A stretch of DNA of 64,000 nt from Dryococelus australis. Lineage: Eukaryota; Arthropoda; Insecta; Phasmatodea; Phasmatidae. Below the pieces are notes generated by a model. It was not told where the DNA came from. It ran no database searches and was given only the letters and a program-made list of their open reading frames with translations. Below are positions 44,161-57,221 of the stretch, piece by piece; within the stretch, counting starts at the first letter, position 1; every line of letters begins with the position of its first letter. Where the stretch lies: positions 207,019,209 to 207,083,208 of the forward strand of contig CM057009.1 in assembly GCA_029891345.1 (NCBI GenBank), in the 5' to 3' direction. The position numbers and the translations under genes were made by a program.

Positions 44161-47110
44161 CCACACATATAGAATTTAGTAAGGCCATTGTAATTTTATA
44201 GCTTTCGTTCACGCCGAGTAATTATTTTCAAATTGGCGGCAATTTGAAAACCTACGGCACTATTTTATATCTCGGGGCACCATTTAACAGTTTCAAAACA
44301 AATTTGGTTTGATATGTTGAAAGTGCATGATATGAGCATTGAACGTATATAGCGATAATGTTATAAATTCGCCATTTTGTAAGATAGTGCCAATTGAAAA
44401 CAAAGCTTTTGCTCTATATCTCACGAACCATTTAACCGATTTCAACCAAATTTGGATGCTGACAGTGCATGATGTAAAAACTAAAATTATAAACTGATAA
44501 AATCATTACTCTGCCATTGTGGAAGATAGCACTACATGAAAATAAAGGTCTTACGCTATAACTCGGTAACTACACAACCCATTCCTTCCAAATTTGGCAA
44601 ACAAGTAGTTATACAGTAGACCAGTAAGATGGCCAGACACTTATTTTCAAAGTAGCGGCCATATAAGCATTTTAACAATTTCCACTTAACTTTGCACGCT
44701 TGCATTTGCAATCATCAAATGAAATAGTATATAAAGTAATTCGCCCGCCTACTTGGAAGATAGCAACACATTAAAAATTAAGCATATGGTCCAATATCGG
44801 GAAAGATATTAACTGATACCCACCAAATTTAGGTGACATGTTATATTTTTGTAGTCCATCTAAATTTATGTAAGTTTAGGAAATAGTCCCATATTTAAAT
44901 TTTCGAACGCGTCAACCGAATTTCACCAAATTCGATACACATATAGTACAACTAAGGACACCTTATTTTTGTATTTTTCGACCATGCCGGGCTGTTACTT
45001 TAAAAATGGCGGCAATTTTAAATATTTAAGGAGATATATCATATCTTGGAAATCATTCAACCGATTTCAACCAAATTTTGTACGCTGACAGCGCAATTTG
45101 AAAGCATTAAATTCAGAAGTAAATATTTCTGTTGGTCCGCCATTTTGGAAGATAGCGCAACATTAAAATAATAAAGTTTTTATTTTGTACCTCAAATACT
45201 ACTTAAACTATTTTCACCAATTTGCCACGTAAGTAATACTGTGATTTGCCAGGTAAATGTCAGTTGCTGAACATAATTAAAGACATATTTTGAAAATGGC
45301 GAACATGCAAATATTTTATGTTTATTTAGTATTACTACCATACCGTTTGACCAATTTAAAACACATTTTGTACGCTGACAGTATCTATTACAAGCTTCAA
45401 ATAAGCCAAAAACAACACATTTTGTCCGCAATTTTGTGAGATAACACTACATGAATTAATAAAAATTTTGTGTGCAATTTCTCGGGAAACAATTGACAGA
45501 TTGCTACCAAATTTGGCAGACAAATAGTGCTGCCACAGTTGATGTGTACAAATATGTTTAACTATTTCAGACTCTTGTTTTCAAAAAGGCGGCTATCTAA
45601 ATATTTTAGAATAATATGCTATATCTTTGAAAACTTTCAATCAATTCCAACTTAACTTTTTATGCTGAGAGTTTATATAACGAACATCAAATGTGTGTAC
45701 ACGGAGCCTCTTTTGTCTCCCATTTTGTAAGATGTAGGATTAAAAATAAGGTTTTTATGTCATATCTCAGGAAACAAACTTTCTGATCCGTACCAAATAT
45801 GGAAAACAAGTACTACTGCAATAGGTAATGTTCAATATTATGTTTTATGTATGTCAGACACTTATTTTAAAATAGTGGCCATATAGCTATTTTAGTTTTG
45901 TATGCTATATCGTCGAAACCTTGTAATCATTTCCAAAGAAACTTTATATGATGGCTTTATATACTACAGTAATCAAATATGTTCTAACAAAACTTATTTT
46001 GTTCGCCATTTTGTAAAATAGTACCACTTTAGAATTTGAAATTATGTGATCTCCGTAAAAACGACCGATTTTTACCAAATTTGGCATACAATTAGCACTA
46101 TGGTAGGCTACATAAACTGATAAATTTTGAGTGGGTCACACATACATATTTTCAAAATGGCGCCCATGTAAACATTTTAGATCCGTATTTTTTATCTACG
46201 AAACTGCAAAACAAAATTCAACTTAACTTTGTATGCTGACAGTATCAGTTGTTTCCATCAAAATTTTCTATGCAAAGTCTCAGTACTCCGAAATTTTGTA
46301 AGATAGTCCCACAAGGGATAATACAGTTTTTATGCCATATCTCGGGAAACAACCGATTTCTTTCAAATATTAATTTATATGTTTTCAGTATGTAAGTCTC
46401 TTTATTTTCTGAATGGCATGTATACAAACGTTTAAGCTTAGTGTGCTATATATACGAAACAATGGAACATATTTAAATTTAACTTTTGTATATTTTATCT
46501 ATGACAATAATTGAATGTGATAATATATAAACTTTTTACCCCCCCCCCCCACATTTATGAAGATCGTCACATGATCAATGGAGGTTTTATGCCATAAATC
46601 GAGGACGAATCAACCGATATGCATACAGAAATCCTCCTTTGCCGGATATTTTTGTAAAGTAGTGTCAGGTGAGTAAACTTGACATTCTGTCATATTTGCG
46701 TAATAATTCGTCTAATTTCTACAAAATTTTGCGCACATACAGAAGACCAAATATAATTACATGATTTAAATGGGATCAGGCAATGATTTTAAAAATGGCA
46801 GCCGCTCAAATATTTTCATATATTTGGCATATTTTTTTTTTTTACAATTTAACCATTTCTATCAAACTTTTTTATCCTGACACTATCTATTACAAACATT
46901 GTGTACAGCGCTTCTTTTTAAACAATTTTGTAAGATTGCTACATTTAAGAAAATAATGTTTTTATGCCATATCTCGGAGGCGAATCAACCCATTTCTATC
47001 AAATTTATCACACAAGTAGCGTCATGGTAGGCCATGTAAACGCGTGTGTTTTAGTGGCTCAGGCTCTTATTTTCAAAATTAAGGGCGAATAAATATTTCT
47101 GGTTAATGAA
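44161..47110 (+). repeat. HUT array, plus orientation (head plus ~20 half-units)
   Basis: Head at about 44205-44275: cgccgagtaattattttcaa, attggcggcaattt, tatatctcgg. Then half-units of about 145 bp alternate between two types. One has aatggcggc, atatctcgg, ttcaac and gctgacagt. The other has gccattttgtaagatag, caaatttggca, caagtagt and cagacacttattttcaaa. It is a higher-order dimer of about 290 bp. Copies are well diverged. There is no sustained reading frame. Confidence 0.8.
46540..46552. repeat. Poly-C tract
   Basis: A run of about 12 C inside the HUT array, absent from the homologous site at 53580. Confidence 0.8.
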
Positions 47111-47400
47111 ACATTAGACTGATTACATCCAAAGTTGATACTCCGAATCTTACCTCCGTGATGCAGTTGATTGCAAGCCAGTTTAATTTTTACGAGTCTT
47201 CTGAATTCGAATCCCGGGTAAGTTACTCGTGTATTTTAATTGTCTTTTTAGTGTTTCGCATGTTTCTGTTTTATCTCTAATGATATTGCTATCAATGAGT
47301 CGTCAATGCCTACCTGCCAGCTAAGTTTTTAAGAACATTACTAAAATTTATTTGCACCCATTTAGAGGAACGTAGACTCACTTATTTCCAGTCACTTCTT
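47111..47400 (+). repeat. HUT tail with tRNA-like module
   Basis: Reads gattacatccaaagttgat, then cctccgtgatgcagttgatt (A-box-like) and gaattcgaatcccggg (B-box-like), the two being about 50 bp apart as in tRNA genes. Conserved flanks follow: gatattgctatcaatgag, caatgcctacct, taagaacatta. The same tail ends the arrays at 54300-54640 and, inverted, 29660-29930. It is either an ancestral SINE or an integral Pol III promoter of the repeat. Confidence 0.7.
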
Positions 47401-50400
47401 GTTCACTATGTTCAACCCCAATTATCATAACTTTAAGTAATATCACCAGAAAGTCTAAAACTAAACAATGTAATAATAAACTAAGTAATGTATCAACTGC
47501 AAGAATTTTGGCATTTGCAATCATCTCATGCCTAACTGAATCGTATGCCCACCTTCGTGATTAAGGCAGTGCTTAATTTACAGCAGAAAACAAAGAAAAA
47601 TTTTAATTATTTTAATGGTAAGGAGGCTCACGATACTGTAATGTACACAATCAAATAAATAGACGTCAACTGAAATTATGCTCGTTTCAGAGAATGGGAA
47701 AAGTTCAGTGAGCCACCAAAAGTACGAAATAAATACGATCCCAATAGTGATGATCCAACGGTCCTGCATGGGCATGAGAAATTTATAAGGACCGTGAGAG
47801 AACTTAACAAACCACAGGCAACATTGGCAAGTTCGTCTATAGGACCGAACTCGGTGTCCAGTCGGGCAAGTCAGCACGCTAATCATAGATTAGCAAAACG
47901 CATAGTGTTGGAGGTAATGTACAAATAAACAATCATAGTATTTCAACGCCCAGCAGCAATGCCCCACTTGCCATTTGCCTAGGTATCGGCAATTATTGCT
48001 AATGGTTCGAATTGAAATTCTGAGAAGTTTAAGTCTGCAATACACCCCTTAAAAGTTTTATCAGTATGACTAGCCGCTTTCTCAACATTCGAGACGCAAT
48101 AGATCTGTCATAAATCGCCCTGTGCGAGAATAACGAATTAATTTAGAAACAACCTGTGAATTGAACCATTCAAATTTGTGTCAACCTTTAGCATCCTTGT
48201 AGTGTTTCCGCGTGTTGTTCGCGAACCCGTTCCGTGATGACGCTACGAGGGTTGCGCAAGACCCTGTCCTCGAAGCCATCCACTCGTTTCCGGATTCGCA
48301 GTACAAGTTAGAAGGAACGAAGCGATGCAGTGACACCATGGCCTCGATTCCTGCCTCAGCAAGTGGGCCAAGTGTAGCGCGGATTGCGGACCGACCTCCT
48401 TGCTTATTGCCGCATGCGTCATCGTGTCCCTTCCTCGGCAGCACGGTCGTGCTCTATCGCTGGCGCACGGCATTGTCAGTAGCAGCAGAATACGTTCCCT
48501 CACTTGTTCAACGCGACGTCTAGTCCAACATTGAACAAGCGAAATAACGAATATAATACTAAAATATTGCAACGTTCTTTTGCCTACTAGAGTTTACAAA
48601 ATATCGACAACTAAATTTGTCGAATGTGAATTGTAATCCATAATAATACAAAGAAGATTTGATTGTATAATTTGAATGGTTTTACGTAAAAACATCTGTT
48701 GATACACAAAACTACTTAGCATGAGAGTTAATATCAAAAAAGTTCTAATGCTGTTTCCTGTGTTCAAGAAAACTGATATATGTTGTAGAAACTACAGTTC
48801 ACAGATTAGCAGCAAGCAGTGAGCCAGAAGAGATGATATGCACTGAAATCAATTAAACATATCTTACACGCAAAATAGGATATCGCTTTTAATTATGCAA
48901 ACAGTTAAGATCCCGTGAAAGAAAGATCATCAGCCTTTTATTTCCCTATAATAATTTTTTTTAAGATTAAAATAACGCCCATCAAGTAGGATAATATAAA
49001 ACTTTAAACCATTTTAAAAACGTGTAATGACGCCACAGTATCAATATATATCGTTTAGCTCAAAAATGTATTTATATAAAACTTAAATTTTATCAGTATT
49101 TTCTTACTTATATTGTCCACTCTACAGACTGAAATATTTTACCTTTCAGTACATTATACACAGAATGCTATTATGCGTTACAAAGACATCACTTTGGCCA
49201 TATTGATGTGCTGTCGTCATTCTTATGATACTTTGAGAATTGACTGTAATGTAAACCTTGTTGCAATACAATAAATTTAGAGCAGTGTACATTAAACGAA
49301 TTTGCACACCTAGATAGAGTTCGTCACGAACCGATTGGCAATGTTGGTTTTCTTAAACATGGTTTCGTTTCAGCGGTAAAATCCTACAAATAAAAACTTC
49401 ATGGGTATCAGTTGACTCGGTACGTGAGGTAAGAAACTATTACTCATGCTTGTGAAAATATTTGGCTTTTGATGGTATACAATCATATCTATGCTTCTTC
49501 GAAAACACATTTTATGTATCACAACAAATTATTCGTAGGTCTACCACTATCACGGTCCCTGCATCAATGTCGACATGAATCGAAAAACAATTCATATTTT
49601 ATTAATATGTAGCATAATGTTTTATAAAAAAATTTCTAATGCAAACACTATCAAGCAGAGAAATAAATTATTCCGCAACAGCACATAAAATTTAAATACC
49701 GAAATAACGTAGTCGTTCAACATGCTAGTCTCTAATTTGAGCCACATCATACACACTCGATATATTTATTTATTGTTGGCTACGGAACAGATGGCCCATC
49801 AAAGGCTATATGAAATGTGGTTTGAAGTCTGTCAGTAAGATTTTCAATATCGACCCTATTTAATTTCGTTAAATGCATACGTGTGTCTTTTGTATTCCCT
49901 CTTGGTGTCGTAGTACCATAGCAAAGCAGAACAGAGTACCGTGGTCTTAAGACTGTAATTTATGTCTATGTGCCAAGCCGTTAAAATTGTATTATTTTAT
50001 TCAGTTGTGTTATTTAATATATCTTATACTGGTATTAGAAACAGTTTTGAGGATTCCAGTTCGAGAACTTTATTTTCATCTCCAATTTAAGCTCAGTTTA
50101 TTTATATACGTTTCTTATTGTGTCGAATACAGGCGGTAGGGAGGAGAATTGTGGATTAGCGCAAAAATTAGATATTCCTTCCCTCTGTTATGTATTTACG
50201 TTTGACATAATGTGAATAACTTTTATCTTTAATATTAAATTTGTTATGCTGCTGATTGTAGTTCCAGGCCCTTCTCTATATGGCGAAAACTTACGTCACT
50301 TGAGAGTGGTAACATTTTTTCCTTTTTATATAAGCAATAAAAACAATCCGAAAATAGTTTCCAATCTATATTTGCAGAATACCAAGCAATTCCCATTATG

Positions 50401-51290
50401 TGTATGTTTATATCACATGCACATAATGAGGTTGTGTTCGAATTGTCTGATTTAGTAAACTAAATAGTAACGTGGTTTTAAAAATAATTTTCTTGCAGAA
50501 TATTAGCACTATAAGTTTAGCTTTTAAATATGTTTGTATGTCTTTCAGGAATGATTTAAGTGAGGTGCGTTTATTTTTAACTAATAAGTTTTATTAAATA
50601 TTTAATTTATTTTTTATAACACTTAACGCCTTTTAAAGATGCCTAAGTAATGAAAACTGACAAAATCCGAACAGAAACTTACTAAATCACAAATTACTAA
50701 ATGGTGAAGTGAACGATTCGAACACGGCCAAAGTTCTGAAAATCTGGCAACTTTTCGGTTGCCACGCCAATGTTTTTTGCATTTTGTACAAAACTGTTGA
50801 GAAATTGTTTGCCAATACTATAGTAAAAGGTTCCTGTTGTGTTTACAGTTATAATAAACAATATACCTACTTTGGTAAGTTACACAATACCATGATCGTG
50901 CCGTAGTTTATATACTTGGCAAACCATTTTTTTTATGTGGAGCTTTAACTAAAAAGACGCACATAAATTATTTCGTATATTATGTTAGCACTGGAACTAT
51001 TTTAATGTGTAAGGAAAAGCTTGAAATATTACCATACTCTCGTTTTCTTAGCTATTTGAAATTTCAACTTACAGTTGAGTGTTATTTATTTTACAAAGAT
51101 TATACCAGAAATCAATTTCATAATATTTATAGAAAAACTGTTCAATACCAGCCATTACCAATACATCACTTCACTCACAATGCACGTTTGAAGCGATGGG
51201 CAATGTAAAGTGGTAATTAATTACCAACACGTGATTATAACTTAATCCAATTGTGGTTACTATGCAGTTGTACTGCAATGACTGTTAGTG
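47401..51290. other. About 3.9 kb with no recognised gene
   Basis: Mostly AT-rich. Two less AT-rich islands (47790-47890 and 48180-48540) contain overlapping open frames on both strands, up to 109 codons. I recognise no motif in them, and they lie in different frames, so I do not call genes. No TIRs or LTR words were seen. Confidence 0.45.
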
Positions 51291-51293
51291 ACT

Positions 51294-51345
51294 ACTGTTC
51301 ACGGCAAAGCGAGAACGTTTGAAATCAACCTTTGAAATTTGTTAA
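51294..51345. mobile_element. Terminal fragment of the TA-targeting MITE
   Basis: ctgttcacggcaaagcgaga, followed by tttgaaatcaaccttt, matches the inverted right end of MITE copy 3 over about 45 bp. There is no second end, so it is a broken copy. It marks the edge of the next HUT array. Confidence 0.7.
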
Positions 51346-52155
51346 ATAGTTTCGTAGTCCTAGACTCATAGCATACTAAGGTGAAATGTTTATATGGCTG
51401 CCATTTTTAAAATAAGTGTGTGGCCCACATTAAACATACATTTACATGACGTAAGGTGGTTATATTGATTGTCCAATTTGGTAGTATTTGGTCAACTGTT
51501 TCCCGATATAATGACACAAAAACTTTTTCATTTGACACTATCTTACAAAATGACGCACAAAAGAGGCTCTGTGTACACGATATTTTGCAAAATGGCTTAC
51601 AAAATGCTGTTTGTAGACATGTTTAGTCGTTGTAATACGTAATAAGCGTCTGACTTACTTAAAACATACCGGTTTACATGGCCTGCCGTAGTACTACTAC
51701 ATGCCAGCCGAATTTGGTAGTAATTGGTTGACATGTTCCCCAAGTTATGACAAAAATACTTAATATTCCAATGTGGCGCTATCTTACAAAACTGCAGATA
51801 AACGTAGGCTATGTATTATCATATTTGGTGTTTGGTAACAGAAACGTGCAGCATTCAAATTTTGGTTGAAATTGGCCAAACTGTGTGGTGGTAGGTATAG
51901 CAAATGAACCTAAAATATTTATAGTTTCATGGGAATCGGTTGAGTAGTTTCCGAGATATACTACTGTAAACGCTGTGTTTCTAAAGTAGAGTTAACTTTC
52001 AAAATGACAGACTCATATCAATATTCCTCTCAAATTTCATTGCTTAGATGATTTACTTTCAATGTCCCAAGACTGGTTTCAATCGGTTAATTTGTTGCCG
52101 AGATATGAAATAGCGCCCTAAATTTCTAATGGCCGCAAGTTTGAAAATAAACATT
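51346..52155 (-). repeat. HUT array, minus orientation, ending in the head
   Basis: Units carry gccatttttaaaataagtgt, gccaatttggtag-like and cgatataatgacac words. The last 60 bp (ccgagatatgaaatagcgcc … gaaaataaacattaggcgt) is the inverted head, comparable with 44205-44275. Confidence 0.7.
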
Positions 52156-52600
52156 AGGCGTGTTTCGTTTGGCATTTACGACCAAATAACGATCGCCTCG
52201 TGTCTGATAATACAATTCGAAAAGTGACATTATGCTGCTAAAATTTAGGTACAAACAATGTAGTTCGAATTTTAATGAAATTTCACTATTTCTATCATTT
52301 TTACACATAAGCATACTTTTCCCAAAACACGCCTTCTCAGTGAACTCTACGTCACATAAAGTTGCTATTACCTGCTATCAGTTTACATCACTTGTTGAAC
52401 CACGTTATGAACCAATCCACCATTTCCTTTTTACAGGAAGCTGTTTTTAAGCCTACTTTCCGAAGAAGAGAAATGCTTGAGATCATTTTCCTGTCTGTGT
52501 ATCTGTAGGTATGTATGTGTGTCCATAAAAACAATTTGAACACAAGAAACGAATTTGAACAAAATGAGTACAGAAATAGTACTTATTAAAAACATCTGAC
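52156..52600. other. Spacer between head-to-head HUT arrays
   Basis: 445 bp of AT-rich sequence without a recognised gene. It separates inverted copies of the same repeat. Confidence 0.5.
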
Positions 52601-54299
52601 TTTTATAGTTATGGACCATGTCAGGATATTATTTTCAAAATGGTGGCAATTTTAAAATGTAGGGTGATGTGCCATATCTCGGGACACATTCAACCAATTT
52701 GACCCAAATTGGGTAAGTTGCCATTGCATTATGTAAGCTTTGAATGCAAAGCTTACCCACCATTTTTTAAGACAGCGCCACATAAAAAAATAAAGCCTTT
52801 ACATCATATCTCGACAACTACTCAACCAATTCTTGCCAAATTTGCCAAGTAAGTAATGCTATGGCGGCCATACAAATATATTAGAATAATTTAGTATATT
52901 TACCATAGAGTTCTGCAAATTGGACCAAATTTTGTATGCTGAAAATATATATTACAACCACCATATATGCAAACCCATAGACTTCTGTCAGCTATTTTGT
53001 AAGTAGTGCTACACGAGTAAATAACGTTTTTGTTATATCTCGGGATCACAATTGACCGATTCCTACAAATATATCAAATATGTCTACACGGAGTCTATGT
53101 TGTAACCAATTTTCAATTTTGTAAGACAGTGCCACACGGATAAATAAAGTTATTAAGTCATATCTCGTGACCACAATTGACCGATTCTTACAAAATTTGG
53201 CAGATAAGTCGTACTGTGGCAGGTGATGTAAACTGGTATGTTTTAAGTAGGCCAGAATCTACTATACTATCAAATTTGTCTACACAGAGTCTGATTTTCC
53301 CACCATTTTGTAAGATAGTCCAGTGTAAAATAATGAAGTTTTGTGTCATAACTCGGGAAACAATCAGCCAATTCCCTCCAGAGTTGGCAAATGCGTTGTA
53401 CTGTGGTAGACCACATTAATTTGTGTTTTAAGTGTGCCAGACATTTTTTTCCAGAATGGCCGACAAAAATAACATTTTACCTTAGTGTGTTATATCTAAG
53501 AAAATATGTAACCGATTTTAACATAACTTTGTACTGGATCTATGACAATCATCGAATGTGCAATTACATAACGTTTTGTTTTCCATTTATGAAGATCATA
53601 ACATTCAAAAATGATGGTTTTAGGCAATTTATCGAGGATCAAACAACCTATTTCCACCAGAAATTACATGCAAGTAGTGATTCAGTAGGGTATGTAAACT
53701 AGCATGTCTTGGGTGCGGCAGGCCTTTTTTTAAATAGCATTAATATAAATAATTTAGGATAGTATGTTTTATTTATTAAACAATTCTACGAAGTTTAACA
53801 ACATTAGAATCATCAATTATGCGTACTGAGATCCTCTTCCCCCGCTCTTTTCACAAACTAGTGTGAGGAAATTCAACATTTTGCCATATTTCCAGAACAA
53901 TTCAACTAATTTCCACCAAATTTTGATTGTCATTAGTGCTAAAGAAGATCGTGTAAACTTACACGATTTATGTGACATTTATTTCCAAAATTGTGGTAGT
54001 AGAAATATTTTGACAGGTGTGGCGTATCTATTAAACAATCTAATCAAATTCAACCAAAAATTTTATACTGACAGTATATATCAGAAGCATCGTAAACAGG
54101 GCATTTTCTTTTGGCAATTTTGAAAGATAGCACCAAATAAGTAAATAAAGTTTTCGTGTCATATCTCAAATATCAACCAACCATTTTTCACTCAATTATT
54201 CACACAAGTAGCGCTACGGTAGGCCATGGAAACTTAGATGTTTTAAGTGGCTGGATTACTTATTTTCAAAATTACTGCCCTTTAAATACCTCAGGTAAG
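52601..54299 (+). repeat. HUT array, plus orientation
   Basis: Begins with a head-like stretch (atggaccatgtcaggatatt, aatggtggcaatttt, gccatatctcgg) and continues with alternating half-units as at 44161-47110. The variant catttatgaagatcataaca (53582-53601) occupies the same place near the 3' end as in the 44-kb copy. Whole-block duplication is therefore likelier than independent amplification. Confidence 0.75.
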
Positions 54300-54650
54300 T
54301 AAACACTATAATTCAAAACGTTAGACTGATTACATCCGAAGTTGATTATCCGAATCCGACCTCCGTATTGCAGTAGATTGTGCAATTGTTTATGGTACGA
54401 GGTTTTCTGATTTCGATTCCCAGATAAGGAATATGCGTATATGTAATTGTATCGCTACTGTTGCATAAGTGCCTGGTTTCATTTCGAAATAGATTGCTGT
54501 CAACACGACGTCAAGGCCTACCTACCACCAAAGCTTCTAAGAACATCATTCGAATTGTTATGCACACTTGTAGAGGAAAGTATACTCATTAGTTATATCA
54601 CTAACTTCTTGTTTATATCTGTTGTTTTATGGATAGCTCGCACGTTTTAA
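54300..54650 (+). repeat. HUT tail with tRNA-like module, second plus copy
   Basis: gttagactgattacatccga, cctccgtattgcagtaga (A-box-like), tgatttcgattcccag (B-box-like, degraded), then attgctgtcaa, caaggcctacct and taagaacatca, as in 47111-47400. Confidence 0.7.
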
Positions 54651-56160
54651 AAACATGACAATTTTCAGCAGACCTGATAAGAAGTTTTTATCATGTAGAT
54701 GCTGACAAAAAGTGATACTTTTCCTCAAATATAGTTCATATCTCTTTTTTTTATTGCGTCATTTGATATGATTCACAATAGCTCGTGCAACACGTCTTGC
54801 ACAACCTATCAACACTTCAAAGATAACAAGTTGCGCAAGTGAAATTATAAATACAGCATTAAATGTGACACTCCGTACAATATCATTGCTGCAAAACAAC
54901 AATTTTCATCCCATTACTCCCACAAAATATTTACAGCAAATTATCGCAAAGTATCAGTAACTGAAATTCTTAAAAATATTTTAAAGTTTATAGTTGGGTA
55001 ATAAAAAAAAAGAACATACTGGTTTAATATATAACAATTTTTGACAAAATATTGAAAATTATATTCTCGGTATATGTATTTAAAATCACATTATATATAA
55101 TATTAAAGGTGTCCCATATATATGTATATATATATATATACAACAATACATACATACATATATAAATATATGTATATATATGCATTGTTTATATATATAT
55201 ATATATATGTATTGTTTATATATATAAACAATAAAATTTTTCTTGACCCCCCACAGTAACTCTGTACCAGAGCTCCAAATGAAAAAGTGTCTCACACAAT
55301 GGTTGTATAACTGAAAGCGGGAAAATAATACTGCTGGGGAGTTAGGCATATATAATTATTTATTAGTGAGATACGAGTACTAAAATAGTTTTTTAATGGC
55401 ACCATGTATCTGTTTTTCAAAAATTCAATGAAGCTCGTCAAGTCCTATTAAAAAATGTATCACAATATACCAGTCTAATAAACAAATAGTTAAAAACTCC
55501 CAAAGACATTTGGAATCAAAAGGGTTTATGAAGACCCATTATGTGATGCCTTGCGGCACGATTGCGCTTCATGGTGCAATACAGTATGACGTAGATGCTC
55601 TGCATTTGATTTAGAGTACCCATAGTGGAGTACCCCATTCCATAGAGGTTTAGCTAGGAGGAAACAAAGTAACACACATGACGTGACAACTACTCAATCA
55701 GTCATCCATTATTTGTGAAAACTTACCATACAAATCGAAGTCTACACTGGTAAACGTGAGGGACAAACAAGCTGGCTACTTTATCATTGCAACAGACACC
55801 ATCGAATACTGTTTCCTTAAGTGCGGGCTCTTGTCCTTGCATTACCCTACTGTTTATATTCCTCTGTGTATAAAATTCACATTTCACTTTGTTTCTCCTA
55901 GAAATTTTCGACACGATTATTTCTTTCGTTTCTTTCTTAGAGTCAGCTCCCATTTATACATTAAATAAAATTCTATCATTTCTGAAAGGGAAAATGTCGC
56001 AAGATAAATCTATTTTAAGTATCAAAAGATGCGAGATATGGCAATAATCACTTTTGCATTAGTTATTCATATGGTAAAAACACTGACAAATCCAATTTTA
56101 TATGTCAACTCTTCAGCTGTAGTCCCCTTCATGCAGTTGCTCAAATAACATTAAACCAGT
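54651..56160. other. AT-rich, no gene recognised
   Basis: Includes the microsatellite at 55116-55230. 55520-55680 has mixed composition without motifs. Confidence 0.5.
55116..55230. repeat. (TA)n/(CATA)n microsatellite with inverted ACAATA words
   Basis: Alternating TA runs and acatacatac repeats, with attgttta/taaacaat words that allow hairpins. Confidence 0.85.
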
Positions 56161-56164
56161 TTCA

Positions 56165-57014
56165 TAGAGGAGCGTTTGCATCATCATCACGCGATGAGGC
56201 CCTGAGTATCACGCGCATCTATAAGGTTCTTCAACCACTGGGTTCTGTCTCTTGCCCATTGTCTCCAGTCGTCATTTATGCCACTTTTAATAGATCCTCA
56301 CGGATTCCATCCTCCCACCTCTTCCTTGGTCTATTCAGCGGTCGTCTTTCACCAGGAACAAAATCAAGTATTTTCAAAGGCCAACAATTTTCTTCCATTC
56401 GTACGACATAACCTGCTCACACAAGGTGTTTTCTTCTTATTAGTCCTACTATATTAGGGCTATTTATATCTCAACCAGTTCATATTTATGTCAGATCCAC
56501 CATTCTCCAGTAGTCGCATCTATTACCGGACCGAAGATCTTTCTTAAAACTTTCCACTCGAAAACGAGAATATAGTTTATGTCTTGTTTCCGGACACTCC
56601 AAGTCTCACGTCCATACAGCGCCGCAGGTTGGATAAATGTCTTGTATAGCTGGCGTTTGAAATTCCTTGACAGACTGCGCGACTTAAATAGTGGACTGAG
56701 GCTATAGTAATCTCTTTTTTCAGCTTGGATCCTTGCTTTTATCTCTGTCTGACACTATGCATCTTCACCCCAGATATTGGAAATCACAGACCCTCTTATA
56801 GGTTTGGGTCCCTACTACCAGATGATGGTGTGGCCCTCTTGCATACGTTTGATCCCTGCTCATCGCCGGTTACTCACTCTTTGTATCATTCACAAGAAGT
56901 TCGATCTTGCTTGCAGCAGTCTGAATGGCCTCACTCATCTGCATCAGCTCTCCCTTGAACCTGGACGAGAGAACCACATCGTCAGCGTATGAAAGGTAGG
57001 TGATGTTTTCACCC
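56165..57014 (-). mobile_element. LINE 3' fragment (RT YADD to C-terminus), minus strand
   Basis: Minus-strand translation starts GENITYLSYADDVVLSSRFK, the YADD polymerase box, and continues KGELMQMSEAIQTAASKI (about 57014-56905). The C-terminal region has ALYGRETWSVRKQDINYIL and EWKVLRKIFGP (about 56620-56530). It ends GYVVRMEENCWPLKILDF, then RPRKRWEDGIREDLLK and WARDRTQWLKNL. This order is typical of RTE/Jockey-like non-LTR elements. Several frame changes occur. A gatgatgatg run at the 3' end (about 56180-56190) fits a microsatellite tail. Confidence 0.75.
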
Positions 57015-57129
57015 TTCAATGATATACTTGCATCACTGCATTAAAATAATGTTTGAAATCTCAATATGGTATGCTACTAGAAATGCAAGAATATTCATTA
57101 AAAAAATATTAGTTATATATTTCGTACAC

Positions 57130-57146
57130 CATATATATATATACAC
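57130..57146. repeat. Short (TA)n microsatellite
   Basis: Between the two LINE fragments. Confidence 0.8.
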
Positions 57147-57221
57147 ACTTATTTACATATAAACATATATTTCTTAACATAAAATCAGGAAGAATTCACG
57201 AAGAGAATAAGCACACGAAAA

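Noticed and set aside
48181-48572. Overlapping open frames (87-109 codons) in a less AT-rich island
   Set aside because: Frames on both strands overlap, as expected where stop codons are rare. No motif, start context or splice signal supports one.
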